In this document: positions 16,302 to 23,435 of the stretch, piece by piece | Layout of the letters: every line of letters begins with the position of its first letter | Numbering within the stretch: position 1 is the stretch's first letter | From: Opitutia bacterium | Lineage (GTDB): Bacteria; Verrucomicrobiota; Verrucomicrobiia; Opitutales; UBA953 | Direction: 5' to 3' | Assembly (NCBI GenBank): GCA_947378845.1 | Contig: CANCLQ010000017.1 | Span: 1-29,072 of the forward strand | DNA: 29,072 bases | The notes under the pieces: generated by a model | Databases searched by the model: none | Seen by the model: the letters and a program-made list of their open reading frames with translations, nothing else | What the model was told of the DNA's origin: nothing | Position numbers and translations under genes: made by a program

Positions 16302-16316
16302 ACCTGCTATCATTGC

Positions 16317-17045
16317 TTAGAGCGCGAAGTCGGCCGGTGCGATTGCGACCGTGAACTCGCCTTTAAGTGATCCGGTTTTCAGGGCAGGAACCAATTCGCC
16401 GAGTGGAGCGGTACGAATGCTTTCGTGCAATTTTGTCAGCTCACGACCGATGCAAACCACGCGTTGTGGTCCGAGAATCTCGAGCATTTCGTCGGCAAAA
16501 TCGCTGATGCGGTGACAAGATTCGTGGAGCACAATTGTTTCATCTGCAGTCAAGGCGCCTTCTAGGAAACGGCGACGTGCAGCGGATTTAGGAGGAAGGA
16601 AGCCGATGAATCGGAACGCATTGGTGGGAAGGCCTGAGGCGGATAGGAGTGCAACGATGGCGCAGGCACCTGGAATGGGTGTGACGGTGAGTTTGCGACG
16701 TCGGCACTCGCGAGTGACGCGAAAACCAGGATCGCTGATGCCGGGAGTTCCTGCGTCGGTAATCAGCGCAATGGTCGCACCCGCTGCAATTTTATCGGCG
16801 AGTTCAATCGCGACTTCTTTTTCATTATGCTCGTGGTAGGCGAGCATCGGTTTGGAAAGTCCAAGGTGTCGGAGCAATCCGCCGGTGACGCGCGTGTCTT
16901 CGCAGGCGACGAGATCACATTGTGCGAGTTCGGCTTTGGCGCGCTCCGATATGTCGCCCAAATTTCCCAAGGGCGTAGCCACGACTAACAATCGACCTAC
17001 GGGTGTCCGGTTGTTGCCGCGTTCACCTAGGTCAGTTGCGGTCAT
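16317..17045 (-). CDS. rsmI: 16S rRNA cytidine-1402 2'-O-methyltransferase
   Basis: RsmI methylates the ribose of C1402 in the decoding centre of 16S rRNA. The 242-residue tetrapyrrole-methylase-fold protein shows VVATPLGNLGDIS, ACEDTRVTGGLL, ITDAGTPGISDPG, PIPGACAIVALLSASGLP and the FIGFLPPKSAARRRFLE segment of the family. The usual YESPHR motif appears as HESCHR. The ATG at 17045 lies six bases past the stop of the 57-aa lipoprotein, in one minus-strand run with the coiled-coil protein and pgi. Confidence 0.95.
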   Translation of the reverse strand: MTATDLGERGNNRTPVGRLLVVATPLGNLGDISERAKAELAQCDLVACEDTRVTGGLLRHLGLSKPMLAYHEHNEKEVAIELADKIAAGATIALITDAGTPGISDPGFRVTRECRRRKLTVTPIPGACAIVALLSASGLPTNAFRFIGFLPPKSAARRRFLEGALTADETIVLHESCHRISDFADEMLEILGPQRVVCIGRELTKLHESIRTAPLGELVPALKTGSLKGEFTVAIAPADFAL

Positions 17046-17051
17046 TATGGT

Positions 17052-17225
17052 TTAGCGATAACCCGAACCGCCTTGTTGACCTAAACCAGGCAGGCCACCT
17101 TGCCACGATGCAGGCTGTGCTTGGGGCAGAGTGGAGTCGGCTGGTTTCTCTGATTCAATGGACTCGCAGCCAACTAAACCTAAAAGGCTGGCAGCAATCG
17201 CAAGGGTCAGGAAAGCGCGTAACAT
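17052..17225 (-). CDS. Small predicted lipoprotein, 57 aa
   Basis: A short frame beginning MLRAFLTLAIAASLLGLVGC: one basic residue, a hydrophobic core and the lipobox LVGC with Cys at 20. The mature 38 residues start ESIESEKPADS and end in a Gly/Gln-rich tail (GLPGLGQQGGSGYR). The signal, lipobox and tight packing (3 nt after the coiled-coil gene, 6 nt before rsmI) support a real gene. Glu at +2 gives no firm sorting signal. Function unknown; it may work with the membrane coiled-coil protein encoded just before it. Confidence 0.7.
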   Translation of the reverse strand: MLRAFLTLAIAASLLGLVGCESIESEKPADSTLPQAQPASWQGGLPGLGQQGGSGYR

Positions 17226-17228
17226 CGA

Positions 17229-18143
17229 TTAGTTATTAGCTACTTTGCCTACTTCAGCTTCGAGGGTGACAACGTCGCCGCTGCTGAAGTCATCAATCGA
17301 TGAACCACTCAAGATCTGAGCAGTGGAAATGGAGTTTTGAACGGACTCGACATGCACGCGACCGATTTCTTTTTCACCTAAGCGAACCTTGAAGGTGGTT
17401 TGTGCTTTGATGCCGTTCAGATCGCCCACAGAAAAACAAACTAAACCGTCGGCAGAGTTGAGGAGGACGATGCGAGTCTTGATGACTTGAGGTGCGAAGT
17501 CCGCCTTTACGCCTTCACTTGAACCTTCAGTCGATGGATCGCGAGGGAAGGGAGGAGTGTTGCCGCCAGCGGTTTGAGCGTAGCTGTAGAGTTGATTGTA
17601 TTTTTGTGCAATTGCTGCGCGGCCTTCTTCGGCTTTTGCAGTCTTAGCAACTTCAGCGTCGATTTGCTCTTTGGTGAAGAGTGAAGCGGCTTTTTCTTTT
17701 TCTTTGGCGAGGCTCTGCTTGGTGCTGTTAAGTTCGCTAGCAAGGGATTCGCCCTTAGTGTTGGCTTCGGTTAACTGAGCGGCGAGTGAATCGCGCTTGA
17801 GAGTGAGTTCAGAGCGCTCGGCTTCGAGGGAAGAAACGTTGGCGGTGAGGCCTTCGATTTTGCCTTTCTTGTCAGTTACATCGGCTTGGAGGTCAGCGAC
17901 AGTTTTATCCAGCTCGCTGATTTTGGTGCGCTTGGCTTCGACTAATTCTTTCACCTTTTTGCCCATGTCGGACATACGGCCTTCGTAGTTTTTGTGAGCC
18001 TGGATTTCAGGGTCAGTCACAGCCCACTCGGTGTGTTTCATGGCTGTTTCGACTTTGCCATTCAAGAGGTAGGCAAAGACGCACGCGGTGATCGCAAGTG
18101 CGGCGCCGAGGAGGCGAAGGATGAGGCTTACAGACTTATTCAT
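17229..18143 (-). CDS. Membrane-anchored coiled-coil protein of unknown function
   Basis: Residues 7-27 form one transmembrane or uncleaved signal-anchor helix. Residues ~55-180 are a long heptad-like coiled coil, almost free of Pro and rich in Lys, Glu, Ala, Ser and Leu. A linker with PPFPRDPSTEGSSEG follows, then a ~95-residue beta-rich C-terminal domain containing FSVGDLNGIKAQTTFKVRLG and SGDVVTLEAEVG, a pattern like the small beta-barrel ends of exported proteins such as FlgT. The probable topology is N-in with the coil in the periplasm. The ATG at 18143 is preceded by AATCCCC. It lies 13 nt after pgi and 3 nt before the small lipoprotein. No function can be named; a spacer or scaffold across the periplasm is a guess. 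Confidence 0.75.
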   Translation of the reverse strand: MNKSVSLILRLLGAALAITACVFAYLLNGKVETAMKHTEWAVTDPEIQAHKNYEGRMSDMGKKVKELVEAKRTKISELDKTVADLQADVTDKKGKIEGLTANVSSLEAERSELTLKRDSLAAQLTEANTKGESLASELNSTKQSLAKEKEKAASLFTKEQIDAEVAKTAKAEEGRAAIAQKYNQLYSYAQTAGGNTPPFPRDPSTEGSSEGVKADFAPQVIKTRIVLLNSADGLVCFSVGDLNGIKAQTTFKVRLGEKEIGRVHVESVQNSISTAQILSGSSIDDFSSGDVVTLEAEVGKVANN

Positions 18144-18156
18144 GGGGATTGAGGGG

Positions 18157-19740
18157 TTATGAATGTTTGAAAAGGGTAGAGCCTGGGTCCTGATGGGCTT
18201 GTCTTACGACTGACCCAGGGTTGGAGGAGGCGTGCAATAGAACTTTGAACACGAGTTCTTCCGACCCGACAAGTGCAATTTCCTCACAGATTTGGACCGC
18301 CGACATCCAGCGTCCCGCATGCTTTTTTAGGGCTAAAATCGCACGGTTCCGGACATCAAGGGTTTTGGCTGCGGCCTTCTTGCCAGCTTCGACGCCTGGT
18401 TGATGGTAAGCGTTGATACCGAGGAGGCTGGCGTACAATCCGACCGCACGCTCAAAAAGTGCAATCAACAGACCCACCGAGCGGGCGTCGACGCAATCGA
18501 GAGTGAGTGTGATGCTTGAGCGATTGCTTTCGGAAAGTGCATCGCGTGTCCCAAGAAGAAAGGCCTGTAGGTAATCTCCGGAAGTGGTGAGCGGATCGAT
18601 TTCAGGTGAGGCACTTTCGCGGTCTTTGAGTACCTCGATGAACACCGCGAAGAAATTATTTACGCCATCACGCAACTGTTGCACGTACGCGTGCTGATCG
18701 GTCGAACCTTTGTTTCCATAAACCGTGAGACCTTGATAAACAGATTTTCCGGCCAAGTCTTTTTCTTTGCCAATCGACTCCATGACTAATTGTTGCAGGT
18801 AGCGCGAGAAAAGGAGAAGTCGGTCTTTGTACGGAAGTACAACCATTGCTTTTTTACCATGACCATCGGTGAGGTGATACCACGCGAGTGCGAGTTGAGC
18901 GGCAGGATTTTTTGAGGCGTCGGCAACGCGCGTTAATTCGTCCATCGCACGAGCACCGGCAATCATCGCCTCGATGTCGAAGCCTTGAAGGGCGGCGGGA
19001 AGTAATCCAACTGGGCCGAGTTCGCTGGTGCGACCGCCGACCCAATCCCACATAGGGAAACGCGCGAGCCATTTTTCTTTGACGGCAACTTTGTCGAGTT
19101 CGCTGTCTTTGCCGGTAACGGCGACAGCGTGCGCGGCGAATGAGATTCCCGATTTTTTCCAGAAAAGTTGAGCCTCGATGAGTGCGTTGCGCGGTTCGGG
19201 TGTGCTGCCGGACTTAGAAGTGACGACGACGAGCGTTGACCCGATTCTATTGGCTAAATTGCTGAACACGCGATCCATGCCATCGGGGTCGGTGTTATCG
19301 ATGAAATGAATTTTTAACTTATCGTTGGAGGCGCTAAGTGCATCGGCTACGAATTGCGGTCCGAGGGCAGAGCCACCGATGCCGATGCAAAGTAGGTCGG
19401 TAAATTTTCCATTCGATGCCTTAATCGAACCATCATGAACTTTTTTAACAAAAATATGGATGTTTGCGATCGCCTCTCTGATTTCATTCTCGAGTGCAAC
19501 TTGTGGCGCAAGTTCAGGAGCACGAAGCCAGTAGTGCCCCACCATTCTTTTTTCGTCGGGATTGGCGATGGCTCCTTTTTCCAAGGCGGACATTTCGGCG
19601 AAAGCTTTGGCGATTGCTGGAGCCATTTTTTCGGAGAAGCCGGCGGGTGCATTGGCTCGGCTGAAGTCGATTGAGAAACCTAGCTCAGGGAAAGACAGCA
19701 GCTGCTTACGGAAATTTGTGAAGGAGTGTTCCACAGCCAT
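18157..19740 (-). CDS. pgi: Glucose-6-phosphate isomerase
   Basis: Pgi interconverts glucose 6-phosphate and fructose 6-phosphate in glycolysis. The 527-residue protein has LLCIGIGGSALGPQFV, HFIDNTDPDG, VVTSKSGSTPEPRNAL, MWDWVGGRTSELG, and LTVYGNKGSTDQHAYVQQL with the active-site region, and INAYHQPGVEAGK. After the catalytic domain a ~70-residue helical segment (TLDVRNRAILALKKHAGRWM onward) looks like a small winged helix, as in other ~530-aa bacterial Pgi proteins. The last 18 residues, containing VVRQAHQDPGS, are encoded by a palindromic element (18182-18219) and look added on. ATG at 19740 has AAATTAA before it and no Shine-Dalgarno. It lies 78 bases downstream of ilvD. Confidence 0.93.
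   Translation of the reverse strand: MAVEHSFTNFRKQLLSFPELGFSIDFSRANAPAGFSEKMAPAIAKAFAEMSALEKGAIANPDEKRMVGHYWLRAPELAPQVALENEIREAIANIHIFVKKVHDGSIKASNGKFTDLLCIGIGGSALGPQFVADALSASNDKLKIHFIDNTDPDGMDRVFSNLANRIGSTLVVVTSKSGSTPEPRNALIEAQLFWKKSGISFAAHAVAVTGKDSELDKVAVKEKWLARFPMWDWVGGRTSELGPVGLLPAALQGFDIEAMIAGARAMDELTRVADASKNPAAQLALAWYHLTDGHGKKAMVVLPYKDRLLLFSRYLQQLVMESIGKEKDLAGKSVYQGLTVYGNKGSTDQHAYVQQLRDGVNNFFAVFIEVLKDRESASPEIDPLTTSGDYLQAFLLGTRDALSESNRSSITLTLDCVDARSVGLLIALFERAVGLYASLLGINAYHQPGVEAGKKAAAKTLDVRNRAILALKKHAGRWMSAVQICEEIALVGSEELVFKVLLHASSNPGSVVRQAHQDPGSTLFKHS
18182..18219. repeat. Palindromic element inside the 3' end of pgi
   Basis: The arms CCTGGGTC (18182-18189) and GACCCAGG (18212-18219) are perfect 8-bp complements around a 22-base centre that contains GACAAGCCCATCA on the minus strand. 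Translated in the pgi frame it gives PGSVVRQAHQDPG. Its form recalls in-gene palindromic repeats that leave RQAH-type peptides in many environmental bacteria. No second copy was found in this window. Confidence 0.45.
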
Positions 19741-19752
19741 TTAATTTCGTCG

Positions 19753-19766
19753 AAAGGTGTACCTTT
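19753..19766. promoter_or_regulatory. Operator-like palindrome before pgi
   Basis: AAAGGT and ACCTTT flank two bases, 13-26 nt upstream of the pgi ATG in the 78-base gap after ilvD. Position and symmetry suit a regulator site close to the transcription start; nothing shows which protein binds. Confidence 0.3.
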
Positions 19767-19818
19767 GGCAACAAAGTATGCCCACCGTTTAGGGCGTTAT
19801 GACTAAATTTGTGCGGTC

Positions 19819-21507
19819 TTAATCTCCGTCAGTCACAGCACCTTCGGAGGCGGATGACACCAATTTAGCGTATTTTGCTAAGGTTCCACGCTTTTCCTTC
19901 GCGGGAGCCGCTTTCCATGATTTCAAGCGTTGGCTGATAACTTCAGCGGAGAGCGAAAGATTGATTTCGTTTTTAACGGCGTCGATGACGATGGTGTCGC
20001 CGTTTTGTACGACAGCGAGAGGGCCGCCGACAGCCGCTTCAGGAGTGATGTGACCAACGACGAAGCCGTGGCTGCCACCAGAAAATCGACCATCGGTAAC
20101 GAGCGCGATAGTTTTGCCTAGGCCCTTGCCCATGACGGCACTGGTTGGTCCAAGCATTTCGCGCATGCCGGGTCCGCCTTTTGGTCCTTCGTTTCGGATT
20201 ACGATAACGTGACCATCTTTCACTTCGCCATCCAAGATACCTTTGAGTGACGCTTCTTCGGATTCATAGACAATCGCTTTACCAGTGAAACTATTTCCTT
20301 CTTTGCCAGAAATTTTTGCCACTGCGCCTTGCGGTGCTAAATTGCCGCGCAAGATGCGAAGGTGACTGTCGGCTTTGATCGGATTGGAGAAGGGACGAAC
20401 CACATCTTGGTCTTTGGAGTACGGTCCGACTTTAGCTAAGTTCTCGGCCACCGTCTTGCCGGTGACAGTCATACATTCGCCGTGGAGTAAACCTGCATCG
20501 AGAAGCATTTTAAGCAATGGTTGCAGACCTCCAATGCGTACGAAGTGCGCCATGTTGTATTTACCGCTGGGCTTTAAGTCGCAGAGAACAGGCACCTTTC
20601 GACCGATACGTTCAAAATCTTCCAGGGTGATTTTCACGCCAGCCGAATGGGCCATGGCGATTAAGTGAAGCACCGCGTTGGTGGATCCACCTAAAGCAAT
20701 CACCACGGTGATTGCATTTTCAAAAGCGTGTTTAGTGAGAATATCCAGCGGACGAATATTTTTCTTTAATAACTCAAGCACGGCTTTGCCGGCACGATCA
20801 CAGTCAGCGAGTTTGTCTTTCGAGTTCGCTAATTGTGCAGAGCTATCAGGCAAGCTGAGTCCGAGTGCTTCAATGGCCGATGCCATGGTGTTCGCAGTGT
20901 ACATGCCACCGCAGGAACCTTCGCCAGGGATGGAGCAGGTTTCGATTTCTTTTAATTCGGCATCGCCGATTTGTTTAGCGGCGTGTTTGCCGACTGCTTC
21001 AAAGACTGTGACGATGTCAGCGGCTTGTCCTTTGTGTAAGCCAGGAACAATGGTGCCGCCGTAAACGAAAACAGAAGGGCGATTGAGTCGCGCCATAGCC
21101 ATCACGCAGCCGGGCATATTTTTATCGCAGCCACCAATCGTCACTAAACCATCAAAGCCTTCGGCGCCAGCAACCGCTTCGACGGAGTCAGCGATGATTT
21201 CGCGCGAGACGAGAGAGTAGCGCATGCCAGGCGTGCCCATGGAAATACCATCGGACACGGTAATCGTACCAAAGATAATCGCTTTGCCGCCTGCTTCATC
21301 GGCACCCTTGGCCGCTTGAATGGCCAGGCGATCGATGTGCATATTGCAGGGAGTGACCATCGACCAAGTCGAAGCCACGCCAACAACGGGCTTTTTAAAG
21401 TCGGCATCACTAAAGCCCACCGCTCTTAACATGGCTCGGCTGGGGGCGCGGTCGGGTCCGTCGACAACGATAGAAGAGAAGGTGCGGGTGTTGGGAGAGT
21501 CGGCCAT
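19819..21507 (-). CDS. ilvD: Dihydroxy-acid dehydratase
   Basis: IlvD dehydrates dihydroxy-isovalerate and dihydroxy-methylvalerate, the third shared step of valine and isoleucine synthesis (also leucine and pantothenate). The 562-residue protein shows the three cluster cysteines in TPCNMHI, GGCDKNMPGC and GEGSCGGMYTANTMA, with GGSTNAVLHL and the C-terminal VTDGRFSGGSHGFVVGHITPEA. It is of the iron-sulfur IlvD type. ATG at 21507 matches usual family length; a GTG 12 codons earlier is possible. Directly before the ATG is TTTTAACACCC and not a Shine-Dalgarno. It diverges from scpB over a 111-base gap holding a 7-bp dyad. No other ilv genes are close. Confidence 0.95.
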   Translation of the reverse strand: MADSPNTRTFSSIVVDGPDRAPSRAMLRAVGFSDADFKKPVVGVASTWSMVTPCNMHIDRLAIQAAKGADEAGGKAIIFGTITVSDGISMGTPGMRYSLVSREIIADSVEAVAGAEGFDGLVTIGGCDKNMPGCVMAMARLNRPSVFVYGGTIVPGLHKGQAADIVTVFEAVGKHAAKQIGDAELKEIETCSIPGEGSCGGMYTANTMASAIEALGLSLPDSSAQLANSKDKLADCDRAGKAVLELLKKNIRPLDILTKHAFENAITVVIALGGSTNAVLHLIAMAHSAGVKITLEDFERIGRKVPVLCDLKPSGKYNMAHFVRIGGLQPLLKMLLDAGLLHGECMTVTGKTVAENLAKVGPYSKDQDVVRPFSNPIKADSHLRILRGNLAPQGAVAKISGKEGNSFTGKAIVYESEEASLKGILDGEVKDGHVIVIRNEGPKGGPGMREMLGPTSAVMGKGLGKTIALVTDGRFSGGSHGFVVGHITPEAAVGGPLAVVQNGDTIVIDAVKNEINLSLSAEVISQRLKSWKAAPAKEKRGTLAKYAKLVSSASEGAVTDGD

Positions 21508-21526
21508 GGGTGTTAAAAGTCTGCGA

Positions 21527-21554
21527 TTGTCAGTGGGTGTCACCCCTGTATTTA
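21527..21554 (+). promoter_or_regulatory. Predicted scpB-pheA-mlaD promoter overlapped by a dyad
   Basis: TTGTCA (21527-21532) and TATTTA (21549-21554) are 16 bases apart, with TG directly before the -10. The start site would lie near 21561, about 58 bases before the scpB GTG. The inverted repeat GTCACCC / GGGTGAC (21539-21545, 21555-21561) straddles the -10, so a bound protein would block this promoter. Confidence 0.45.
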
Positions 21555-21561
21555 GGGTGAC
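21539..21561. repeat. 7-bp inverted repeat between ilvD and scpB
   Basis: GTCACCC and GGGTGAC are perfect complements around nine bases. The left arm is also part of GGGTGTCACCC, so three half-site-like GGGTG/CACCC blocks lie within 30 bases. It could be an operator for one or both divergent genes, or a weak hairpin in an ilvD leader. Confidence 0.5.
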
Positions 21562-21618
21562 GGCGAACTTTGACGCTCAACCAGCAACCGACAACACGAT
21601 TTTAAGACCATTCTCCCT

Positions 21619-22371
21619 GTGGAATTCAATCTAAAGAAGATTATTAAGGCCCTCCTACTTTCGACCTCGGAGGCGGTGTCCATTAAGGACATCCAAAAAG
21701 TCGTGCAACGCTACCATGCTCAGGCAACAGCGGAGGCGACGGAAGAGCGTACCCCTGTGGCTGGTCAGGAGTCTGCAGCACCGGCCGCTCAACCGGTTCA
21801 AGAAGTCATTCAGGATATCATCGATCAAGTTCCTACTTTATTAACGGCGACGCAGATTCGTGAAGCGGTAGACGCTTTGGAATCTGAAATGCGCGACGCG
21901 AATGACTCCTGTCGTATTTTACAAGGTCCGGAAGGTTTTCGTTTAGTAATTTCTCCCGCCTACGCAGATTGGGTGCGCCTGCTGCGCGGTGAGCCTCGTC
22001 CACAACGTCTCAGCCCAGCTGCACTCGAAACACTTTCGATTGTCGCTTACCGTCAACCTGTGACTCGTTCCGAGATGGAAGCAATTCGTGGTGTGTCGAT
22101 TGACAGCGCTCTTAATCGTTTACTCGAACTCGAATTAATCTCCGTCACCGGTCGCGCCGATTTACCTGGTCGCCCGATTCAATACGGCACGACCGATAAA
22201 TTCTTAGACTTCACTGGACTGCGTTCGCTCGGCGAGTTGCCTGCATCCGATGTGCTTTCGCCTGCTCAGATTTCTGAATGGATCGCGCGTGCGACTGCAC
22301 CCGTCGTAGTGGGCGATGCTGAAATGGGTTTGCCCCTTGAACAAGGTTCAACCGAATCTCCTGCGCCATGA
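21619..22371 (+). CDS. scpB: Segregation and condensation protein B
   Basis: ScpB is a winged-helix partner of ScpA and SMC in the bacterial condensin that compacts and separates chromosomes. The 250-residue protein has the first winged helix (IIKALLLSTSEAVSIKDIQK), the strand CRILQGPEGFRLVISPAYADW, and the second domain with SPAALETLSIVAYRQPVTRSEMEAIRGVSIDSAL and ALNRLLELELISVTGRADLPGRPI. An insertion at about 34-72, rich in Ala, Gln, Pro and Glu, interrupts the first domain. The start is a GTG at 21619, preceded by CTCCCT; no earlier start is available in frame. The stop overlaps pheA in ATGA. scpA is not in the window. Confidence 0.92.
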   Translation: MEFNLKKIIKALLLSTSEAVSIKDIQKVVQRYHAQATAEATEERTPVAGQESAAPAAQPVQEVIQDIIDQVPTLLTATQIREAVDALESEMRDANDSCRILQGPEGFRLVISPAYADWVRLLRGEPRPQRLSPAALETLSIVAYRQPVTRSEMEAIRGVSIDSALNRLLELELISVTGRADLPGRPIQYGTTDKFLDFTGLRSLGELPASDVLSPAQISEWIARATAPVVVGDAEMGLPLEQGSTESPAP

Positions 22372-23435
22372 GCTTAGACGAACACCGCAAAAACGTTGAT
22401 CGAATTGACCGAGAAATCCTCCGTCTTTTGGGTGAACGTTTGCAGGTGGCTCGTGCAATCGGCGAAGCTAAATTAAAAGCGGGTGCTCCTGTTTATGCAC
22501 CACAGCGCGAAGAGCAGTTATTGCGCTCGTTAGTCGAAGCCTCTCCCGCTTTGCCTGCTTCGGGCATTCGTTCGGTCTTCCGCGAAATTATTTCACTCTC
22601 TATTGGTGCTCAAATGGCGAAGCCAGTGGCTTACCTTGGGCCTGAGGGTTCATTCACGCAGCAAGCGCAGATTCGTGCGTTTGGTTCGAGCGTGCCGACG
22701 ATTCCGTTACGCACGATTGGTGACATCTTCGCCGCTGTTGAATCAGGCGAAGCGTCGTACGGCGTTGTGCCTGTAGAAAATTCCACCGAAGGCGTGGTGA
22801 GTCACTCCTTAGATTTATTAGCTGAATCCGAATTAAAAGTAGTCGCTCAGATTACTTTATCGGTTGAGCAATGTTTGGTTGGTGCTGGACCGCTGAATGA
22901 AATCAAACGCGTTCTCTCGAAGGACATCGCCTTGGCGCAATGCCGTGGCTGGTTGTCTCGTCACCTACCTAATGCTGCATTGGTTGAAACCGAAAGCACC
23001 GCAGCTGCGGTTGAACAAATTTCACGCGAGCCGAAGGGCACCGCAGCGGTGGCTTCGGCGTCGGCTGCTGAATCACGTGGCGTCCCAATTCTCACGCGCG
23101 GCATTCAGGATCGTCGCGATAACGCGACCCGCTTCTTTGTGATTGCACAGGCTGCGAATCCGCCAGGTGCGAAAGACGAAGTCACAAGCGTGGTACTTAC
23201 TTTGAAACACGAACCAGGTTCATTGCAGGGTGCGTTGAGCAGTTTCTCTGACCGCGGTATTAATTTAATACGCATCGAATCACGTCCCAGCCGCAAGCGC
23301 GCGTGGGAATATCAGTTCTTCATCGATTTCCCGGGACACTGGGAAACACCTGCCGTGCAGGAAGCTGTTGCCGCACTGAAGGGGCGCTGTGAAGTCGTGA
23401 AGTGGCTCGGCAGTTACCCGCAATCAGCCGGATGA
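22368..23435 (+). CDS. pheA: Bifunctional chorismate mutase / prephenate dehydratase
   Basis: PheA turns chorismate to prephenate and then to phenylpyruvate for phenylalanine. The 355-residue protein has an AroQ-type mutase domain (about 1-85: RKNVDRIDREILRLLGERLQ), a prephenate dehydratase domain (87-265: AYLGPEGSFTQQAQ, GVVPVENSTEGVVSHSLDLL, and DNATRFFVI with the catalytic Thr-Arg-Phe) and an ACT domain (from about 272: LKHEPGSLQGALSSFSDRGI, IRIESRPSR) that binds Phe for feedback control. It begins in ATGA overlap with scpB and ends in ATGA overlap with the MCE gene, so the three genes are one operon. Confidence 0.95.
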   Translation: MSLDEHRKNVDRIDREILRLLGERLQVARAIGEAKLKAGAPVYAPQREEQLLRSLVEASPALPASGIRSVFREIISLSIGAQMAKPVAYLGPEGSFTQQAQIRAFGSSVPTIPLRTIGDIFAAVESGEASYGVVPVENSTEGVVSHSLDLLAESELKVVAQITLSVEQCLVGAGPLNEIKRVLSKDIALAQCRGWLSRHLPNAALVETESTAAAVEQISREPKGTAAVASASAAESRGVPILTRGIQDRRDNATRFFVIAQAANPPGAKDEVTSVVLTLKHEPGSLQGALSSFSDRGINLIRIESRPSRKRAWEYQFFIDFPGHWETPAVQEAVAALKGRCEVVKWLGSYPQSAG

